Shown piece by piece: positions 54,817 through 64,000 of a stretch of DNA of 64,000 bases; positions within the stretch are counted from its first letter, which is position 1; each line of letters begins with the position of its first letter. Made by a program: the position numbers and the translations under genes. Below the pieces are notes generated by a model, which searched no databases, was not told the DNA's origin, and worked only from the letters and a program-made list of their open reading frames with translations. Origin of the DNA: Maribacter sedimenticola (lineage in GTDB: Bacteria > Bacteroidota > Bacteroidia > Flavobacteriales > Flavobacteriaceae); NCBI RefSeq assembly GCF_900188415.1, contig NZ_FZNV01000007.1:1-64000 (forward strand), read 5' to 3'.

Positions 54817-55422
54817 ATGATATTTTTTGGAACAGGTTCGGCCAATATTGCCAGTATAAAAACCAGAAATATTACCTGTCAACATTGCAAAAATGAAGAC
54901 ACCATCTATATTAATATATACCGGAAACATTTTCATATTTTCTGGATTCCCGTATTTCCGTTCATAAAAAGTGGAAACTCCTTCTGCAGTCACTGCAAAC
55001 AAGTTTTAAAACCGAAGGAAATGTCCGATCAACTACAACTACAATACAAAAACATTAAAGGCAATGTCAAAGGTCCTACTTGGCAGTTTTCCGGACTTTT
55101 ACTTTTAATATGCCTTATTGGCTTAATAATTTACACAACTGGTAGAGATAAATTAAACACCAAGCTATATTTATCCGAACCTGAAATTGGTGATATTTAT
55201 AAGTATCGTGTAGATAACGGAAATTACTCTACAATGAAATTGGTAAGCATTACCCAAGATAGTCTGTTTCTTTCGTTGAACGATTATGAGATTTCCAAAC
55301 GTTCACGCATTTATAAAATAGATAAACCGGAAAACTATCCCGATACTTACTTTGGCTACTCAAAACACGAAATATCCTTAATGGAAAAAGACGGTACTAT
55401 TTTAGAAATCAATAGAGATTAA
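54817..55422 (+). CDS. Zinc-ribbon, single-pass membrane protein
   Basis: 201 residues. The N-terminal domain is a zinc-ribbon of the type seen in many Bacteroidetes: Cys21, Cys24 (ITCQHCKNED), the aromatic middle HFHIFWIPVFPFIKSG, and Cys57, Cys60 (FCSHCKQV). One membrane helix follows at ~91-108. The C-terminal ~90 residues form a beta-rich domain (GDIYKYRVDNGNYSTMKLVS). Function unknown. Divergent from the efflux regulator by 200 bp; a shared control is possible but unsupported. Confidence 0.8.
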   Translation: MIFFGTGSANIASIKTRNITCQHCKNEDTIYINIYRKHFHIFWIPVFPFIKSGNSFCSHCKQVLKPKEMSDQLQLQYKNIKGNVKGPTWQFSGLLLLICLIGLIIYTTGRDKLNTKLYLSEPEIGDIYKYRVDNGNYSTMKLVSITQDSLFLSLNDYEISKRSRIYKIDKPENYPDTYFGYSKHEISLMEKDGTILEINRD

Positions 55423-55441
55423 TATAGTAACCCAATAAAAT

Positions 55442-55473
55442 AAAAAGCCACATCTTTAGGATGTGGCTTTTTT
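55442..55473. terminator. Bidirectional terminator between zinc-ribbon gene and tRNA-Arg
   Basis: 13-bp perfect stem AAAAAGCCACATC with complement around TTTAG, with T-runs in both directions; it can end both the plus-strand gene and the minus-strand tRNA transcript. Confidence 0.92.
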
Positions 55474-55478
55474 ACTAG

Positions 55479-55552
55479 TGACCCCGGAGGGATTCAAACC
55501 CCCAACCCTCAGAGCCGAAATCTGATGCGCTATTCAGTTGCGCCACGGAGCC
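55479..55552 (-). tRNA. tRNA-Arg, anticodon TCG
   Basis: A 74-nt cloverleaf read on the minus strand. Acceptor GGCTCCG pairs with CGGGGTC (two G-T pairs), discriminator A, no encoded CCA. D stem GCGC/GCGC. Anticodon stem TCAGA/TCTGA with loop TTTCGGC, giving anticodon TCG for arginine codon CGA. T arm GGGGG-TTTGAAT-CCCTC. Confidence 0.92.
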
Positions 55553-55599
55553 AGTTTCTATTTAAAACCGAATGATTAGCATCATTCTTTATATTTAGT

Positions 55600-56043
55600 T
55601 TATGCCAACTTTCTTTTTACGATGGTAGATATTAATTTTCCATCCGCCTGACCGGCAAGTTCCTTAGATACAATACCCATTACTTTACCCATATCCTTCA
55701 TTCCGGTAGCTCCTACCGAATCAATGGTCTGTACCACTACTTTCTCTACTTCCTCTTCCGTAAGTTGTTCCGGTAAAAATTGTTCTATAACGGCAATTTG
55801 AGCCAATTCTGGATCAGCAAGATCCTGTCTTCCCTGCTCTATAAAAATTGCTGCACTATCTTTTCGCTGCTTTACCAGTTTCTGAACTATTTTTATTTCG
55901 TCATCTTCCGTAATTTCACCCCCACCACTGGTATTTGCCACCAACAAAGCGGACTTTATAGCTCTAAGAGATTCCAAGGCAACCGAATCTTTGGCTTTCA
56001 TAGCCAATTTCAACTGTTCCATAACCTTTTGCTGTAAACCCAT
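55600..56043 (-). CDS. GatB/YqeY-domain protein
   Basis: 147 residues, all helical, matching YqeY: MEQLKLAMKAKDSVALESLR, EDDEIKIVQKLVKQRKDSAA and EQFLPEQLTEEEVEKVV, ending MGIVSKELAGQADGKLI. The domain resembles the C-terminal tRNA-binding domain of GatB, but a stand-alone function is not established. It follows ftsZ by 90 bp with a terminator between, so it is probably a separate or weakly read-through unit. Confidence 0.93.
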   Translation of the reverse strand: MGLQQKVMEQLKLAMKAKDSVALESLRAIKSALLVANTSGGGEITEDDEIKIVQKLVKQRKDSAAIFIEQGRQDLADPELAQIAVIEQFLPEQLTEEEVEKVVVQTIDSVGATGMKDMGKVMGIVSKELAGQADGKLISTIVKRKLA

Positions 56044-56077
56044 AGCTTTTATATTTTGGATTGCGAAGATAAAAAAT

Positions 56078-56108
56078 AAACCCGAAATCCATTACGGATT
56101 TCGGGTTT
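56078..56108 (-). terminator. Intrinsic terminator after ftsZ
   Basis: 13-bp perfect stem AAACCCGAAATCC with complement around ATTAC, 25 bp after the ftsZ stop; T residues follow on the minus strand. It closes the division gene cluster. Confidence 0.88.
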
Positions 56109-56133
56109 AAAATAGCTGTGCCATTTACGTTAC

Positions 56134-58032
56134 TTAATCTACATTATCATGTAAAAAAGAATTATTGGAACGCAATTGGATCTCGTCGTTACTATCATCG
56201 CTTAACGAGGTTCTAGAGATTTTCTTTTCCCTTGGGGCATCATTTAAATGAATTCCCTGTCTTTGGTAAGCCGGTTTGTTCTCATCATAGGAACTTGGCT
56301 TTGTATTTTTGAAATTATAATTATAATCCTTTAATTTTCTTCTACGATCATCTGCCCTTTCCCTCAATAATTCCTCTATTGGAGTTTCCATTGGATCTAA
56401 AGGAGCATCGGTAGGTCTTTCTTCCCTAACTGGAGCAACCGTTCTTTTCTCAAAAATCAATTCGTCCTCCACTATTTTCGGTTCAAATTCCTCTGCCTTA
56501 GACTTTGCACCGGTCAGCTTGCTTTCCAATTTCATATAGTCATCTAGGCTATAGCGCTTTTCCCCATTTTTATTATATTCCAGAACAGGAATGATCTCTA
56601 TACTATCCTTTACGTCCAAATCCTTAACTTCATCATTAAGGTTAAAGGTGATAACATTCTCTTTTTCCTCTTCCCTGGATGGCATATCAAAATTAAAGGC
56701 AATTTCCTCATCATGATCTCTGGCCTTTAAAACCTCTGGATCTACAACTTCAATATTTCTTGCGGCAGTATCTACGATTACAAAATCATCTTCGGAGACG
56801 TTTTCTGCCACTACCTCCTCATAAAATACATTAAAATTCTTAATGTAGTTCGTGGTAGGTATCAAATCAAATTCCGCTTCGTCAACAAATTGATATTTAG
56901 ATACGGGCTTTACTTCCTCCTCTTCCTCATCCATCTCCAAGGTATGTACGGTTTTGGTATTGGATAGCAACATTGCCTCGGCACGTTGGCCGTCCTCTAA
57001 GGTATGGATGATTTTTTTTGATTCCGTATTTACAATATCATCCTGTTGCTCAATATTAAAACCCGTGGCAATTACCGTTACGGCAATAGCCTCTCCTAAA
57101 CTTTCATCCTCACCGACACCCATAATGATGTTGGCGCCATAACCTGCCTCTATTTGGATATGATCGTTGATCTCTCCAATTTCATCGATCGTAATTTCCT
57201 GTGCCCCAGAAACGATTAACAGCAATACGTTTTTAGCTCCTTGAATCTTATTATCGTTCAACAAGGGCGAATCCAATGCTTTCATGATCGCTTCGTTGGC
57301 ACGTGCCGATCCAGATGCAATAGCGGACCCCATTATAGCGGTTCCACTATTGGACAATACGGTCTTGGCATCACGTAAATCTATATTCTGTGTATAGTGA
57401 TGCGTAATTACCTCTGCAATACCCCTAGCGGCCGTTGCCAATACTTCGTCCGCTTTGGAAAAACCAGCTTTAAAACCAAGGTTACCATATACCTCCCTTA
57501 GTTTATTGTTGTTAATAACAATCAGCGAATCAACATTTTTACGTAGTTTTTCTATACCGCGATGCGCTTGGTCTACACGCATTTTACCTTCAAACTGAAA
57601 TGGCATGGTTACGATACCAACGGTAAGAACATCCATTTCTTTTGCGAATTTTGCAATGACGGGAGCAGCACCAGTTCCTGTTCCCCCACCCATACCAGCA
57701 GTAATGAATATCATTTTTGTCGTAGAATCCAACATACCCTTTATCTCCTCCATGCTTTCCATGGCGGCCTGTTCCCCAACTTCAGGATTGGCACCAGCAC
57801 CCAAACCTTCCGTTAACGAAACGCCCAATTGAATCTTATTGGGCACCGGACTATTATCCAAAGCTTGTGAGTCGGTATTACAGATTACAAAATCCACTCC
57901 GTTAATTCCTGCCTGGAACATGTGGTTAATGGCATTGCTACCGCCACCACCTACTCCAATGACCTTTATAACGTTACTTTGATTCTTTGGCAAATCAAAA
58001 GAGATATTATCAAATTCGCTGTTCTTACTCAT
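56134..58032 (-). CDS. ftsZ: Cell division protein FtsZ, with long C-terminal region
   Basis: 632 residues; the polymerising core is the first ~330. GTP-binding motifs are clear: VIGVGGGGSNAINHM, the tubulin signature GGGTGTGAAP at 115-124, and the T7 synergy-loop region after NSGTAIMGSAIASG. The remaining ~300 residues are a low-complexity charged linker, much longer than the ~60 residues of E. coli FtsZ. It ends with IQLRSNNSFLHDNVD, which differs from the usual C-terminal peptide with I-P-x-F-L. It forms the Z ring. Last gene of the cluster. Confidence 0.97.
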   Translation of the reverse strand: MSKNSEFDNISFDLPKNQSNVIKVIGVGGGGSNAINHMFQAGINGVDFVICNTDSQALDNSPVPNKIQLGVSLTEGLGAGANPEVGEQAAMESMEEIKGMLDSTTKMIFITAGMGGGTGTGAAPVIAKFAKEMDVLTVGIVTMPFQFEGKMRVDQAHRGIEKLRKNVDSLIVINNNKLREVYGNLGFKAGFSKADEVLATAARGIAEVITHHYTQNIDLRDAKTVLSNSGTAIMGSAIASGSARANEAIMKALDSPLLNDNKIQGAKNVLLLIVSGAQEITIDEIGEINDHIQIEAGYGANIIMGVGEDESLGEAIAVTVIATGFNIEQQDDIVNTESKKIIHTLEDGQRAEAMLLSNTKTVHTLEMDEEEEEVKPVSKYQFVDEAEFDLIPTTNYIKNFNVFYEEVVAENVSEDDFVIVDTAARNIEVVDPEVLKARDHDEEIAFNFDMPSREEEKENVITFNLNDEVKDLDVKDSIEIIPVLEYNKNGEKRYSLDDYMKLESKLTGAKSKAEEFEPKIVEDELIFEKRTVAPVREERPTDAPLDPMETPIEELLRERADDRRRKLKDYNYNFKNTKPSSYDENKPAYQRQGIHLNDAPREKKISRTSLSDDSNDEIQLRSNNSFLHDNVD

Positions 58033-58076
58033 ATTCTAATTATTACTGGTTTGTATTATGTTGCTCTATGCTATTG

Positions 58077-59420
58077 CTACTCTGCGTTATCTAAGAATTC
58101 CTTTAATTTTTCGGTCCATTTGTCAAATACGGATTTACGTTCCTTATGAACATCCGGGCGATTAACGACCGTTTGGTTTCCCTCTGCATATACCAATTCC
58201 TCTTCCTTTTCCTGCTCTTGCTCCTGAAGAATTTCTTCTTTAGTTAACTTTACCTTCTCTTGGTTCTTAATGGCATTCATTAAAAGACCAACAGCGGTTG
58301 CGTACAAGGGACTGGCCACTTCTTCATCGGAATCACCGGCCAAATGCTCATTGGGGTACCCTATTCGTGTATCCATACCCGTAATGTATTCTACCAACTG
58401 CTTTAAGTGCTTTAATTGACTACCGCCACCCGTTAAAACAATGCCCGCGATCAATTTTTTCTTTTGTTCCTCATGACCGTAGTTCTTGATCTCAACATAA
58501 ACTTGTTCTATGATTTCAACTACACGTGCATGAATTATTTTAGAAAGGTTTTTTAATGAAATTTCTTTTGGCTCCCTACCTCTTAATCCCGGTATGGAAA
58601 CTATTTCATTATCCCTATTCTCCCCTGGCCATGCCGAGCCAAATCTTGTTTTCAACAGCTCTGCCTGCTTCTCTATGATGCTACAGCCCTCCTTGATGTC
58701 TTCTGTAATGACACCACCACCAAAAGGAATTACGGCAGTATGCCTAATGATCCCGTCCTTAAAAATTGCAAGATCAGTAGTACCTCCACCTATATCTATC
58801 AATGCAACCCCAGCTTCCTTTTCCTCTTGGCTCAATACCGCATCTGACGATGCCAATGGCTCCAAGGTAATGTTGCCCAAGTCCAGACCTGCGCTCTTAA
58901 TACAGCGGCCCACATTCTTTATGGATACCACCTGGCCTACCACAACATGAAAATTGGCTTCTAGACGACCACCGTACATACCAATAGGCTCCCTAATTTC
59001 TGCCTGACCATCTACTTTGTATTCTTGCGGTAATACATGAATGATTTCTTCACCAGGTAACATAATCAATTTGTGCACTTGATTACATAGTGTATCCACA
59101 TCTTCTTCATTGATGACTTCCTCTGAATCCTTTCTGGTGATATAATCGCTGTGCTGCAAACTTCTAATATGCTGCCCGGCAATACCCACCACAACAGAAC
59201 CGATCTTAAGACCAGAATTGGCCTCTGCCTCTTCTACGGCCTGCTGAATGGATTTTATGGTTTGTGTAATATTGTTTACCACACCACGGTGTACACCCAA
59301 ACTCTTGGATTTACCGATACCCAAAATCTCTATCTTACCGTATTCATTCTGCTTACCAATAATGGCAACGATCTTTGTTGTTCCAATGTCTAGACCGACC
59401 GAATATTTAGTTTGTTCCAT
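58077..59420 (-). CDS. ftsA: Cell division protein FtsA
   Basis: 447 residues, actin-like ATPase that anchors FtsZ to the membrane. Motifs: SVGLDIGTTKIVAIIG (phosphate 1), ALIDIGGGTTDLAIFKDG (phosphate 2), and AGIVLTGGGSQLKHL (adenosine). The SHS2 1C domain lies at ~85-165. The C-terminal amphipathic helix KSVFDKWTEKLKEFLDN is the membrane anchor. 44 bp upstream of ftsZ, which suggests cotranscription. Confidence 0.97.
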   Translation of the reverse strand: MEQTKYSVGLDIGTTKIVAIIGKQNEYGKIEILGIGKSKSLGVHRGVVNNITQTIKSIQQAVEEAEANSGLKIGSVVVGIAGQHIRSLQHSDYITRKDSEEVINEEDVDTLCNQVHKLIMLPGEEIIHVLPQEYKVDGQAEIREPIGMYGGRLEANFHVVVGQVVSIKNVGRCIKSAGLDLGNITLEPLASSDAVLSQEEKEAGVALIDIGGGTTDLAIFKDGIIRHTAVIPFGGGVITEDIKEGCSIIEKQAELLKTRFGSAWPGENRDNEIVSIPGLRGREPKEISLKNLSKIIHARVVEIIEQVYVEIKNYGHEEQKKKLIAGIVLTGGGSQLKHLKQLVEYITGMDTRIGYPNEHLAGDSDEEVASPLYATAVGLLMNAIKNQEKVKLTKEEILQEQEQEKEEELVYAEGNQTVVNRPDVHKERKSVFDKWTEKLKEFLDNAE

Positions 59421-59427
59421 CTTTAAA

Positions 59428-60147
59428 TTATATTTTAGTGCACACCACCTGGTTATTGAATTCTAAACTTACTTCTGCATAATCCTCCAAGGTTTGATCC
59501 TTGGTAGCCTTGGCATAAAACGCCTTAAAATTGCTGAACTTCCCCTCCAAACCATCAATACCGCCTAAATTCACTACAAAATCGTTAAGCCTTAATCGCA
59601 ATTGGTATTCGTTTTCGCTTTTGATATGAATACCTACCACGGTTTTTCTAAAAAAATCGTCAGCATTTATATGCTCCAATATGACATAGACATCCTCAAG
59701 GCTTTTACCGCTGATATTGCCTGTTATTATGGGAACTCTTGCTGAATGATTACTGGAAAGTGGCATACGCTTTCCGTCCTCATCCAAATAAAATTTTGTA
59801 TCCCCCTCTATGCGTCCGATTGGTTTGCGCTGAACAATTTTTGAATTAAGCTCACCATCTATAGTTAGATAGACCTGGGCACTTTTCACCATTTCATTGG
59901 CCTCAATGGCCTTTTCTACAGTATTCAAAACTATATTTTCTTTGGGCACATTTTGTAGGCTCCCGTATTTTTGTATTAACAATTTATTAACCGCCCCTTC
60001 AGTGAGATATAGATTCTGATCACCAACAAAACTTACCTTCATACCGGTTACGTTCTTGGCACTGTTTCTTGCATTGGAAAACGCATATAACCCCATGATT
60101 ACCAGAACCAAAGCCGCCAACTTTATGTAATTCCAATTAAATCGCAT
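59428..60147 (-). CDS. ftsQ: Cell division protein FtsQ/DivIB
   Basis: 239 residues: a short cytoplasmic N-terminus, one membrane helix (~8-24, IKLAALVLVIMGLYAF), a POTRA-like domain (~32-105, KVSFVGDQNLYLTEGAVNKL) and a beta domain to the end. It is the weakly conserved divisome linker; assignment rests on topology and its place between murC and ftsA. Its start overlaps the murC stop by 11 bp. Confidence 0.93.
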   Translation of the reverse strand: MRFNWNYIKLAALVLVIMGLYAFSNARNSAKNVTGMKVSFVGDQNLYLTEGAVNKLLIQKYGSLQNVPKENIVLNTVEKAIEANEMVKSAQVYLTIDGELNSKIVQRKPIGRIEGDTKFYLDEDGKRMPLSSNHSARVPIITGNISGKSLEDVYVILEHINADDFFRKTVVGIHIKSENEYQLRLRLNDFVVNLGGIDGLEGKFSNFKAFYAKATKDQTLEDYAEVSLEFNNQVVCTKI

Positions 60148-61489
60148 ATGACATTTCTTTTTTAATTTTTACTATTTCCAAACCAATATCCCCAGCACCC
60201 ATGGTCACCAATACTTCAGGATTTTCAGCTTTTATTCGTGGAATGATTTGTTCCTTTGAAATTAAAGCCTTATTGCCGCTTGTTATCTTGCTCAGCAACC
60301 ATTGGGAATCTACCCCGGGTATTGCTTCTTCCCGTGCAGGATAAATATCCAACAACAATATATTTGTAAACCGTGAAAGACTTTTTGCAAAATCGTTCAC
60401 AAAATCCCTTGTCCTGGAGTACAGATGCGGTTGAAAAATAGCCAACACTTTTTTATGGGGATGCATTTCTGAGATTGCCTCAAAAACGGCATTGATTTCC
60501 GTAGGATGGTGCGCATAATCATCTATAAAAACAAACTCCTCATTTTTTAGCTGATACGAAAAACGCCTTTGCACTCCTTTAAATGTTGCCAATGCTTTAG
60601 CAAGGCGATGTGGTGGGGAACCAGATTCCATCGCCATCGCAAAAGCAACCAAACCGTTCAGCAAATTATGCCTACCAGGCTTGTTGAATTCAACCCCTTT
60701 CAGCGTGGCATCGGGGGTCTCCAAATCGAATATGTAGGTACCACGTTCTATTGTTATGTTTCGGATGCAATAATCCGAATCGTCTTCTATTCCATAAGTA
60801 TACCCCTGTAAAGGCAACCCGTTACGAACGAAAAGTTTTCCGCCCGGTTTAATTCTTTTGGTAAAATCAATAAAGGTTTTCTCCAATTCCCCGGCATTAC
60901 CATAAATATCCAAATGATCGGCATCCATAGAGGTGACACATGCTACATTGGGCGATAGTTGCATAAAGGAACGATCAAATTCATCTGCCTCAACTACAGA
61001 AAATTCCGTTCCCTCTAACAAAAAATTACTGTTGAAATCTTCTGAAATACCTCCTAAAAAGGCAGTTAACGAAACCCCGGACTCTTTTAAAAGGTGTGCC
61101 AAAATGCTCGATGTCGTAGTTTTACCATGGGTTCCGGCCACCGCAAAGCAAAACGAATCCTTGGTAATCAACCCAAGTACCGCCGACCGTTTTTTGATGT
61201 CGAAATTATTGGTCAAGAAATATTGGTATTCCGTATGCTGTGAAGGTACCGCTGGGGTATATACCACCAATGTATGTGCACTGTCAAGATACTTATCCGG
61301 TATTAGGGCAACATTATCCTCGTAATGGATTTCCATACCGGCAGCGACCAATTCCTTGGTCAATGGCGTTTCGGTTTTATCATACCCGGCCACCGATTTT
61401 TCTATAAATGCAAAATAACGCGCCAAGGCGGACATACCTATGCCCCCAATGCCTATAAAATACACGTTATGTATTTGCGCTAAATTCAT
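60137..61489 (-). CDS. murC: UDP-N-acetylmuramate--L-alanine ligase
   Basis: 450 residues. Adds the first amino acid of the peptidoglycan stem. Motifs: YFIGIGGIGMSALARYFA (UDP-binding), VAGTHGKTTTSSILAHLL (ATP P-loop), SVVEADEFDRSF, DDYAHHPTEINAV and QPHLYSRTRDF. Full length. One base separates it from murG. Confidence 0.97.
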   Translation of the reverse strand: MNLAQIHNVYFIGIGGIGMSALARYFAFIEKSVAGYDKTETPLTKELVAAGMEIHYEDNVALIPDKYLDSAHTLVVYTPAVPSQHTEYQYFLTNNFDIKKRSAVLGLITKDSFCFAVAGTHGKTTTSSILAHLLKESGVSLTAFLGGISEDFNSNFLLEGTEFSVVEADEFDRSFMQLSPNVACVTSMDADHLDIYGNAGELEKTFIDFTKRIKPGGKLFVRNGLPLQGYTYGIEDDSDYCIRNITIERGTYIFDLETPDATLKGVEFNKPGRHNLLNGLVAFAMAMESGSPPHRLAKALATFKGVQRRFSYQLKNEEFVFIDDYAHHPTEINAVFEAISEMHPHKKVLAIFQPHLYSRTRDFVNDFAKSLSRFTNILLLDIYPAREEAIPGVDSQWLLSKITSGNKALISKEQIIPRIKAENPEVLVTMGAGDIGLEIVKIKKEMSYAI

Positions 61490-61490
61490 T

Positions 61491-62579
61491 TTATCTTATT
61501 ATTTTTTCTATTTCGTCACAGATATCGGCAGTTGCATTTGGTAATGCCAACGCTTTACTGTTCTTTGATAATGTTGCTTGTTTTTCAGCAGAGTTCAGCA
61601 CTGCCTCAAACTCGCCTTTAAACTTTTCGTCCAGCTCACTTTCCCGTATCATTACGGCTGCATCATGACCAACCAATGACAATGCATTTTTTGTCTGATG
61701 GTCTTCTGCTACTACCGGTGACGGAATAAAAAATGTAGGTTTCCCAACCAAGCATAATTCTGATACCGCACCTGCTCCAGCTCGTGATATAATAAAATCT
61801 GCCGCTACATAGGCCTTATCCATCGAGTTTAAAAAAGCATGAACCTTTATAGTTGCTGACTGATTTCCTTTATACGTATCGTAATACCCTTTTCCACATT
61901 GCCATATTACCTGTAACCCCAATGATTCAAAATATGCCATGTTGTCCGCAACCAATTGATTGATACGTCTAGCACCTAAACTACCCCCCAATACCAATAG
62001 CGTTTTCCTATTAGAATCCAATTCAAAATAATCTAACGCCTCGCTCTTTGTTACGTTTAGCGTAACCAAATCTGAACGTACAGGGTTACCCGTTTTTACT
62101 ATTTTATCCTTTGGAAAAAACTGTTCCATACCATCATAGGCTACACAGATTTTTTCCACTTTGTCCTTCAATAGTTTATTGGTAATACCGGCAAATGAAT
62201 TCTGCTCTTGCAGCAAACAAGGTACCCCCTTAACGGTAGCCATTTTTAATAATGGACCGCTGGCAAAACCACCTGTACCAATTACGGCATGGGGTTTAAA
62301 TTTCGATACGATGCTGTTTGCTTTCATTAAACTACTTATCAATTTTATAGGAAAAAGCAGATTTTTAAGGGTCAGTTTTCGCTGTATCCCTGTTATCCAC
62401 AATCCTTCTATTTTATATCCTGCCTGCGGCACTTTCTCCATCTCCATTCTATCCTTTGCCCCTACGAACAAAAATTCGGCATCAGGATACCTTCTCTTCA
62501 GTTCGTTGGCAATGGCAATTGCCGGGTAAATATGTCCGCCGGTACCGCCACCGGACAAGATGAATCTATAATTGCCCAC
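61491..62579 (-). CDS. murG: UDP-N-acetylglucosamine--N-acetylmuramyl-pentapeptide transferase
   Basis: 362 residues, GT28 family. Makes lipid II from lipid I on the inner face of the membrane. Motifs: [20 protein letters not shown] (G loop 1), [56 protein letters not shown] and the closing [14 protein letters not shown]. Its start overlaps the ftsW stop by 14 bp. Confidence 0.97.
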   Translation of the reverse strand: MGNYRFILSGGGTGGHIYPAIAIANELKRRYPDAEFLFVGAKDRMEMEKVPQAGYKIEGLWITGIQRKLTLKNLLFPIKLISSLMKANSIVSKFKPHAVIGTGGFASGPLLKMATVKGVPCLLQEQNSFAGITNKLLKDKVEKICVAYDGMEQFFPKDKIVKTGNPVRSDLVTLNVTKSEALDYFELDSNRKTLLVLGGSLGARRINQLVADNMAYFESLGLQVIWQCGKGYYDTYKGNQSATIKVHAFLNSMDKAYVAADFIISRAGAGAVSELCLVGKPTFFIPSPVVAEDHQTKNALSLVGHDAAVMIRESELDEKFKGEFEAVLNSAEKQATLSKNSKALALPNATADICDEIEKIIR

Positions 62580-63768
62580 TTAATATCTCTAAAGGGTTCG
62601 TTTCATCCATATCGTCTTCGGCCATACTTTCTTGCACTATACTTTTATTACTTGCACTCAATATGATGCCTATGGCCAAACAGGTCATCCAACTTGAGGT
62701 TCCACCACTACTGATCAGAGGCAAATTCTGTCCGGTTACGGGAAAAAGCTCTACAGCTACCGCCATATTGATCATTGCCTGAAAAACAATGGGCAATCCA
62801 ACCCCCAATACCAATAATTTAGCAAACACGGTAGAGGCCCCGTTGGCGACAACCACAATGCGGAACAATAGGAACAAATAGAAAAGCATTAGGCCAAAGC
62901 CACCTAGCAGACCATATTCCTCCACAATTATGGCATAAATAAAATCTGACGAACTCTGTGGCAAAAAGTTTTTCTGAATACTCTTACCGGCCCCTTTTCC
63001 TACCACACCCCCTGTTGCAATTGCAATCTTTGCACGTTCTATCTGGTAATTGGCCTCTGTATTTTCAGGATTGGAAAAGCTATCTATACGGCTCATCCAT
63101 GTATCTACCCTATTGGGAAACAAATCTGGAAATGCCTTTGCCGTTACTATGAAGATAGACAGGAACAAAATTCCTGCACCCACTATACCCAACAAATACT
63201 TCATTGGATAACCGCCCAGAAAGCATAGGATCATTACCATGGAAAACAAAATGGCGGCCGTTGAAAAATTAGCGGGCAAAATCAACATAACGATCAAGAA
63301 CACCGGTAACCATAAAGGCAGAATACTTTCCTTAAAAGTAATCTGAATCTCCCTAACCTTAGAAAAATATCTGGCCACATAGATCATCAATACAACTGCC
63401 GCCAAGTTAGAAGGTTGAAATCCAAACCCCACTATGGGCAAGCGTATCCACCGGCTATCATTTGTGCCACCACCGGATGTTCCCTGAGCCAATACAAATA
63501 CGAGCAATACCACCACAATTGGCAAAGCGATCATGGACAGGCCCTTAAAGAAATGAGTGGGTATTCTATGTACGGCATAAATAATTCCAAAACCCAAGAA
63601 GAGCAAAATAGCATGCTTTACCAAATGGCCAACCGTGGTACCGTTTCCCACTACATAGACCAGATTACTACTTGCACTATATACGGGCAAAAACGAGAAC
63701 AATGCCAATAGTGCCGCAATGGCCCAAATAGCTTTATCCCCTTTTATATTTTGAAATATGTTCAACAC
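62566..63768 (-). CDS. ftsW: Lipid II polymerase FtsW (SEDS family)
   Basis: 400 residues with about ten membrane helices. Initiation is at GTG 63768, one base after the murD stop. SEDS motifs: [20 protein letters not shown], the loop [37 protein letters not shown] and [12 protein letters not shown]. Division rather than elongation type is inferred from its position between murD and murG. C-terminal tail is acidic ([15 protein letters not shown]). Confidence 0.95.
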   Translation of the reverse strand: MLNIFQNIKGDKAIWAIAALLALFSFLPVYSASSNLVYVVGNGTTVGHLVKHAILLFLGFGIIYAVHRIPTHFFKGLSMIALPIVVVLLVFVLAQGTSGGGTNDSRWIRLPIVGFGFQPSNLAAVVLMIYVARYFSKVREIQITFKESILPLWLPVFLIVMLILPANFSTAAILFSMVMILCFLGGYPMKYLLGIVGAGILFLSIFIVTAKAFPDLFPNRVDTWMSRIDSFSNPENTEANYQIERAKIAIATGGVVGKGAGKSIQKNFLPQSSSDFIYAIIVEEYGLLGGFGLMLFYLFLLFRIVVVANGASTVFAKLLVLGVGLPIVFQAMINMAVAVELFPVTGQNLPLISSGGTSSWMTCLAIGIILSASNKSIVQESMAEDDMDETNPLEILSGQL

Positions 63769-63769
63769 C

Positions 63770-64000
63770 CTATAAATTCCTTACACAGTTCTTAAATTGA
63801 TTTCCACGATCTTCATAATTTTCAAAAAGATCAAAACTTGCACACGCCGGTGACAATAAGACCGTATCACCACGTTCCGCTATTTTATAAGCTACCTTTA
63901 CCGCTTCCTCCATGGCAAAAGTCTCTACCAAAAGATCTACGGCATTGCCAAAAACATCCTTTATTTTTTCATTGTTCTCCCCAAGACATATAATGGCCTT
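63770..64000 (-). CDS. murD: UDP-N-acetylmuramoylalanine--D-glutamate ligase, C-terminal 76 residues
   Basis: Only the end of the gene is in the window; it continues past 64000. On the minus strand the open frame ends at TAG 63770-63772. It carries the MurD C-terminal motif LLSPACASFDLFENYEDRG, with the conserved Ser/Ala/Ser and the Phe-Lys of GNQFK. MurD adds D-glutamate to the stem peptide. One base lies between its stop and the ftsW start. Confidence 0.93.
   Translation of the reverse strand, partial: KAIICLGENNEKIKDVFGNAVDLLVETFAMEEAVKVAYKIAERGDTVLLSPACASFDLFENYEDRGNQFKNCVRNL

Overview
The window is chromosomal DNA of a Bacteroidota member, most likely a marine Flavobacteriaceae (the Maribacter/Zobellia-like part of the family is a guess). 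The grounds are: AT-rich genes with little Shine-Dalgarno signal; promoters with a TAnnTTTG -7 element; type IX secretion (T9SS) parts and a T9SS type B cargo; a short primary sigma factor; a sodium-pumping NQR operon; a cysteine-less AccD; and an FtsZ with a very long tail. No CRISPR array, insertion sequence, prophage integrase or rRNA was seen.

Layout. 1-3.1 kb: three consecutive surface or secreted proteins. The first is the end of a repetitive, fibre-like protein whose GC-rich 288-bp repeat stops abruptly near position 313; the third carries a T9SS type B sorting domain. 3.2-6.3 kb: M15 and M48 peptidases, a 55-aa membrane ORF and two paralogous exported ankyrin proteins. 6.5-9.7 kb: gpmI, map and a methyltransferase. 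9.7-17.2 kb (minus): nqrABCDEF, a strong internal terminator, then a small conserved protein and apbE, which attaches FMN to NqrB/NqrC. 17.4-26.1 kb: T9SS plug protein, DUF3667 protein, apaG, pruA, a DinB-like protein, rsmG, a desaturase and an aminotransferase. 26.2-29.1 kb: trkH and trkA. 29.3-34.2 kb: menG, porT, an RNA methyltransferase and tamL, an outer-membrane biogenesis neighbourhood. 34.2-40.0 kb: fba, accD, rpsO, pnp and the primary sigma gene. 40.3-48.3 kb: lipoprotein pullulanase, a VF530-type protein, trmL, a heme-binding propeller lipoprotein with a TPR partner, rpe and a YpdA-type reductase. 48.4-54.6 kb (minus): an RND efflux operon led by a GbsR/MarR-type regulator. 54.8-64 kb: a zinc-ribbon protein, tRNA-Arg(TCG), a yqeY-type gene and the division/cell-wall cluster murD-ftsW-murG-murC-ftsQ-ftsA-ftsZ (minus).

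Most genes are core functions in textbook form. The parts most worth a second look are the GC-rich repeat boundary at the left edge, the terminator that splits nqr from its flavinylation gene, the two hairpins in the pnp leader, the altered FMN-attachment motif in NqrB, the zinc-less AccD, two small ORFs, the propeller/cytochrome-TPR gene pair, and a candidate operator in front of the efflux operon. I found no clearly new multi-gene system. The left-edge repetitive secreted-protein cassette is the best candidate for unusual biology, and most of it lies outside the window.
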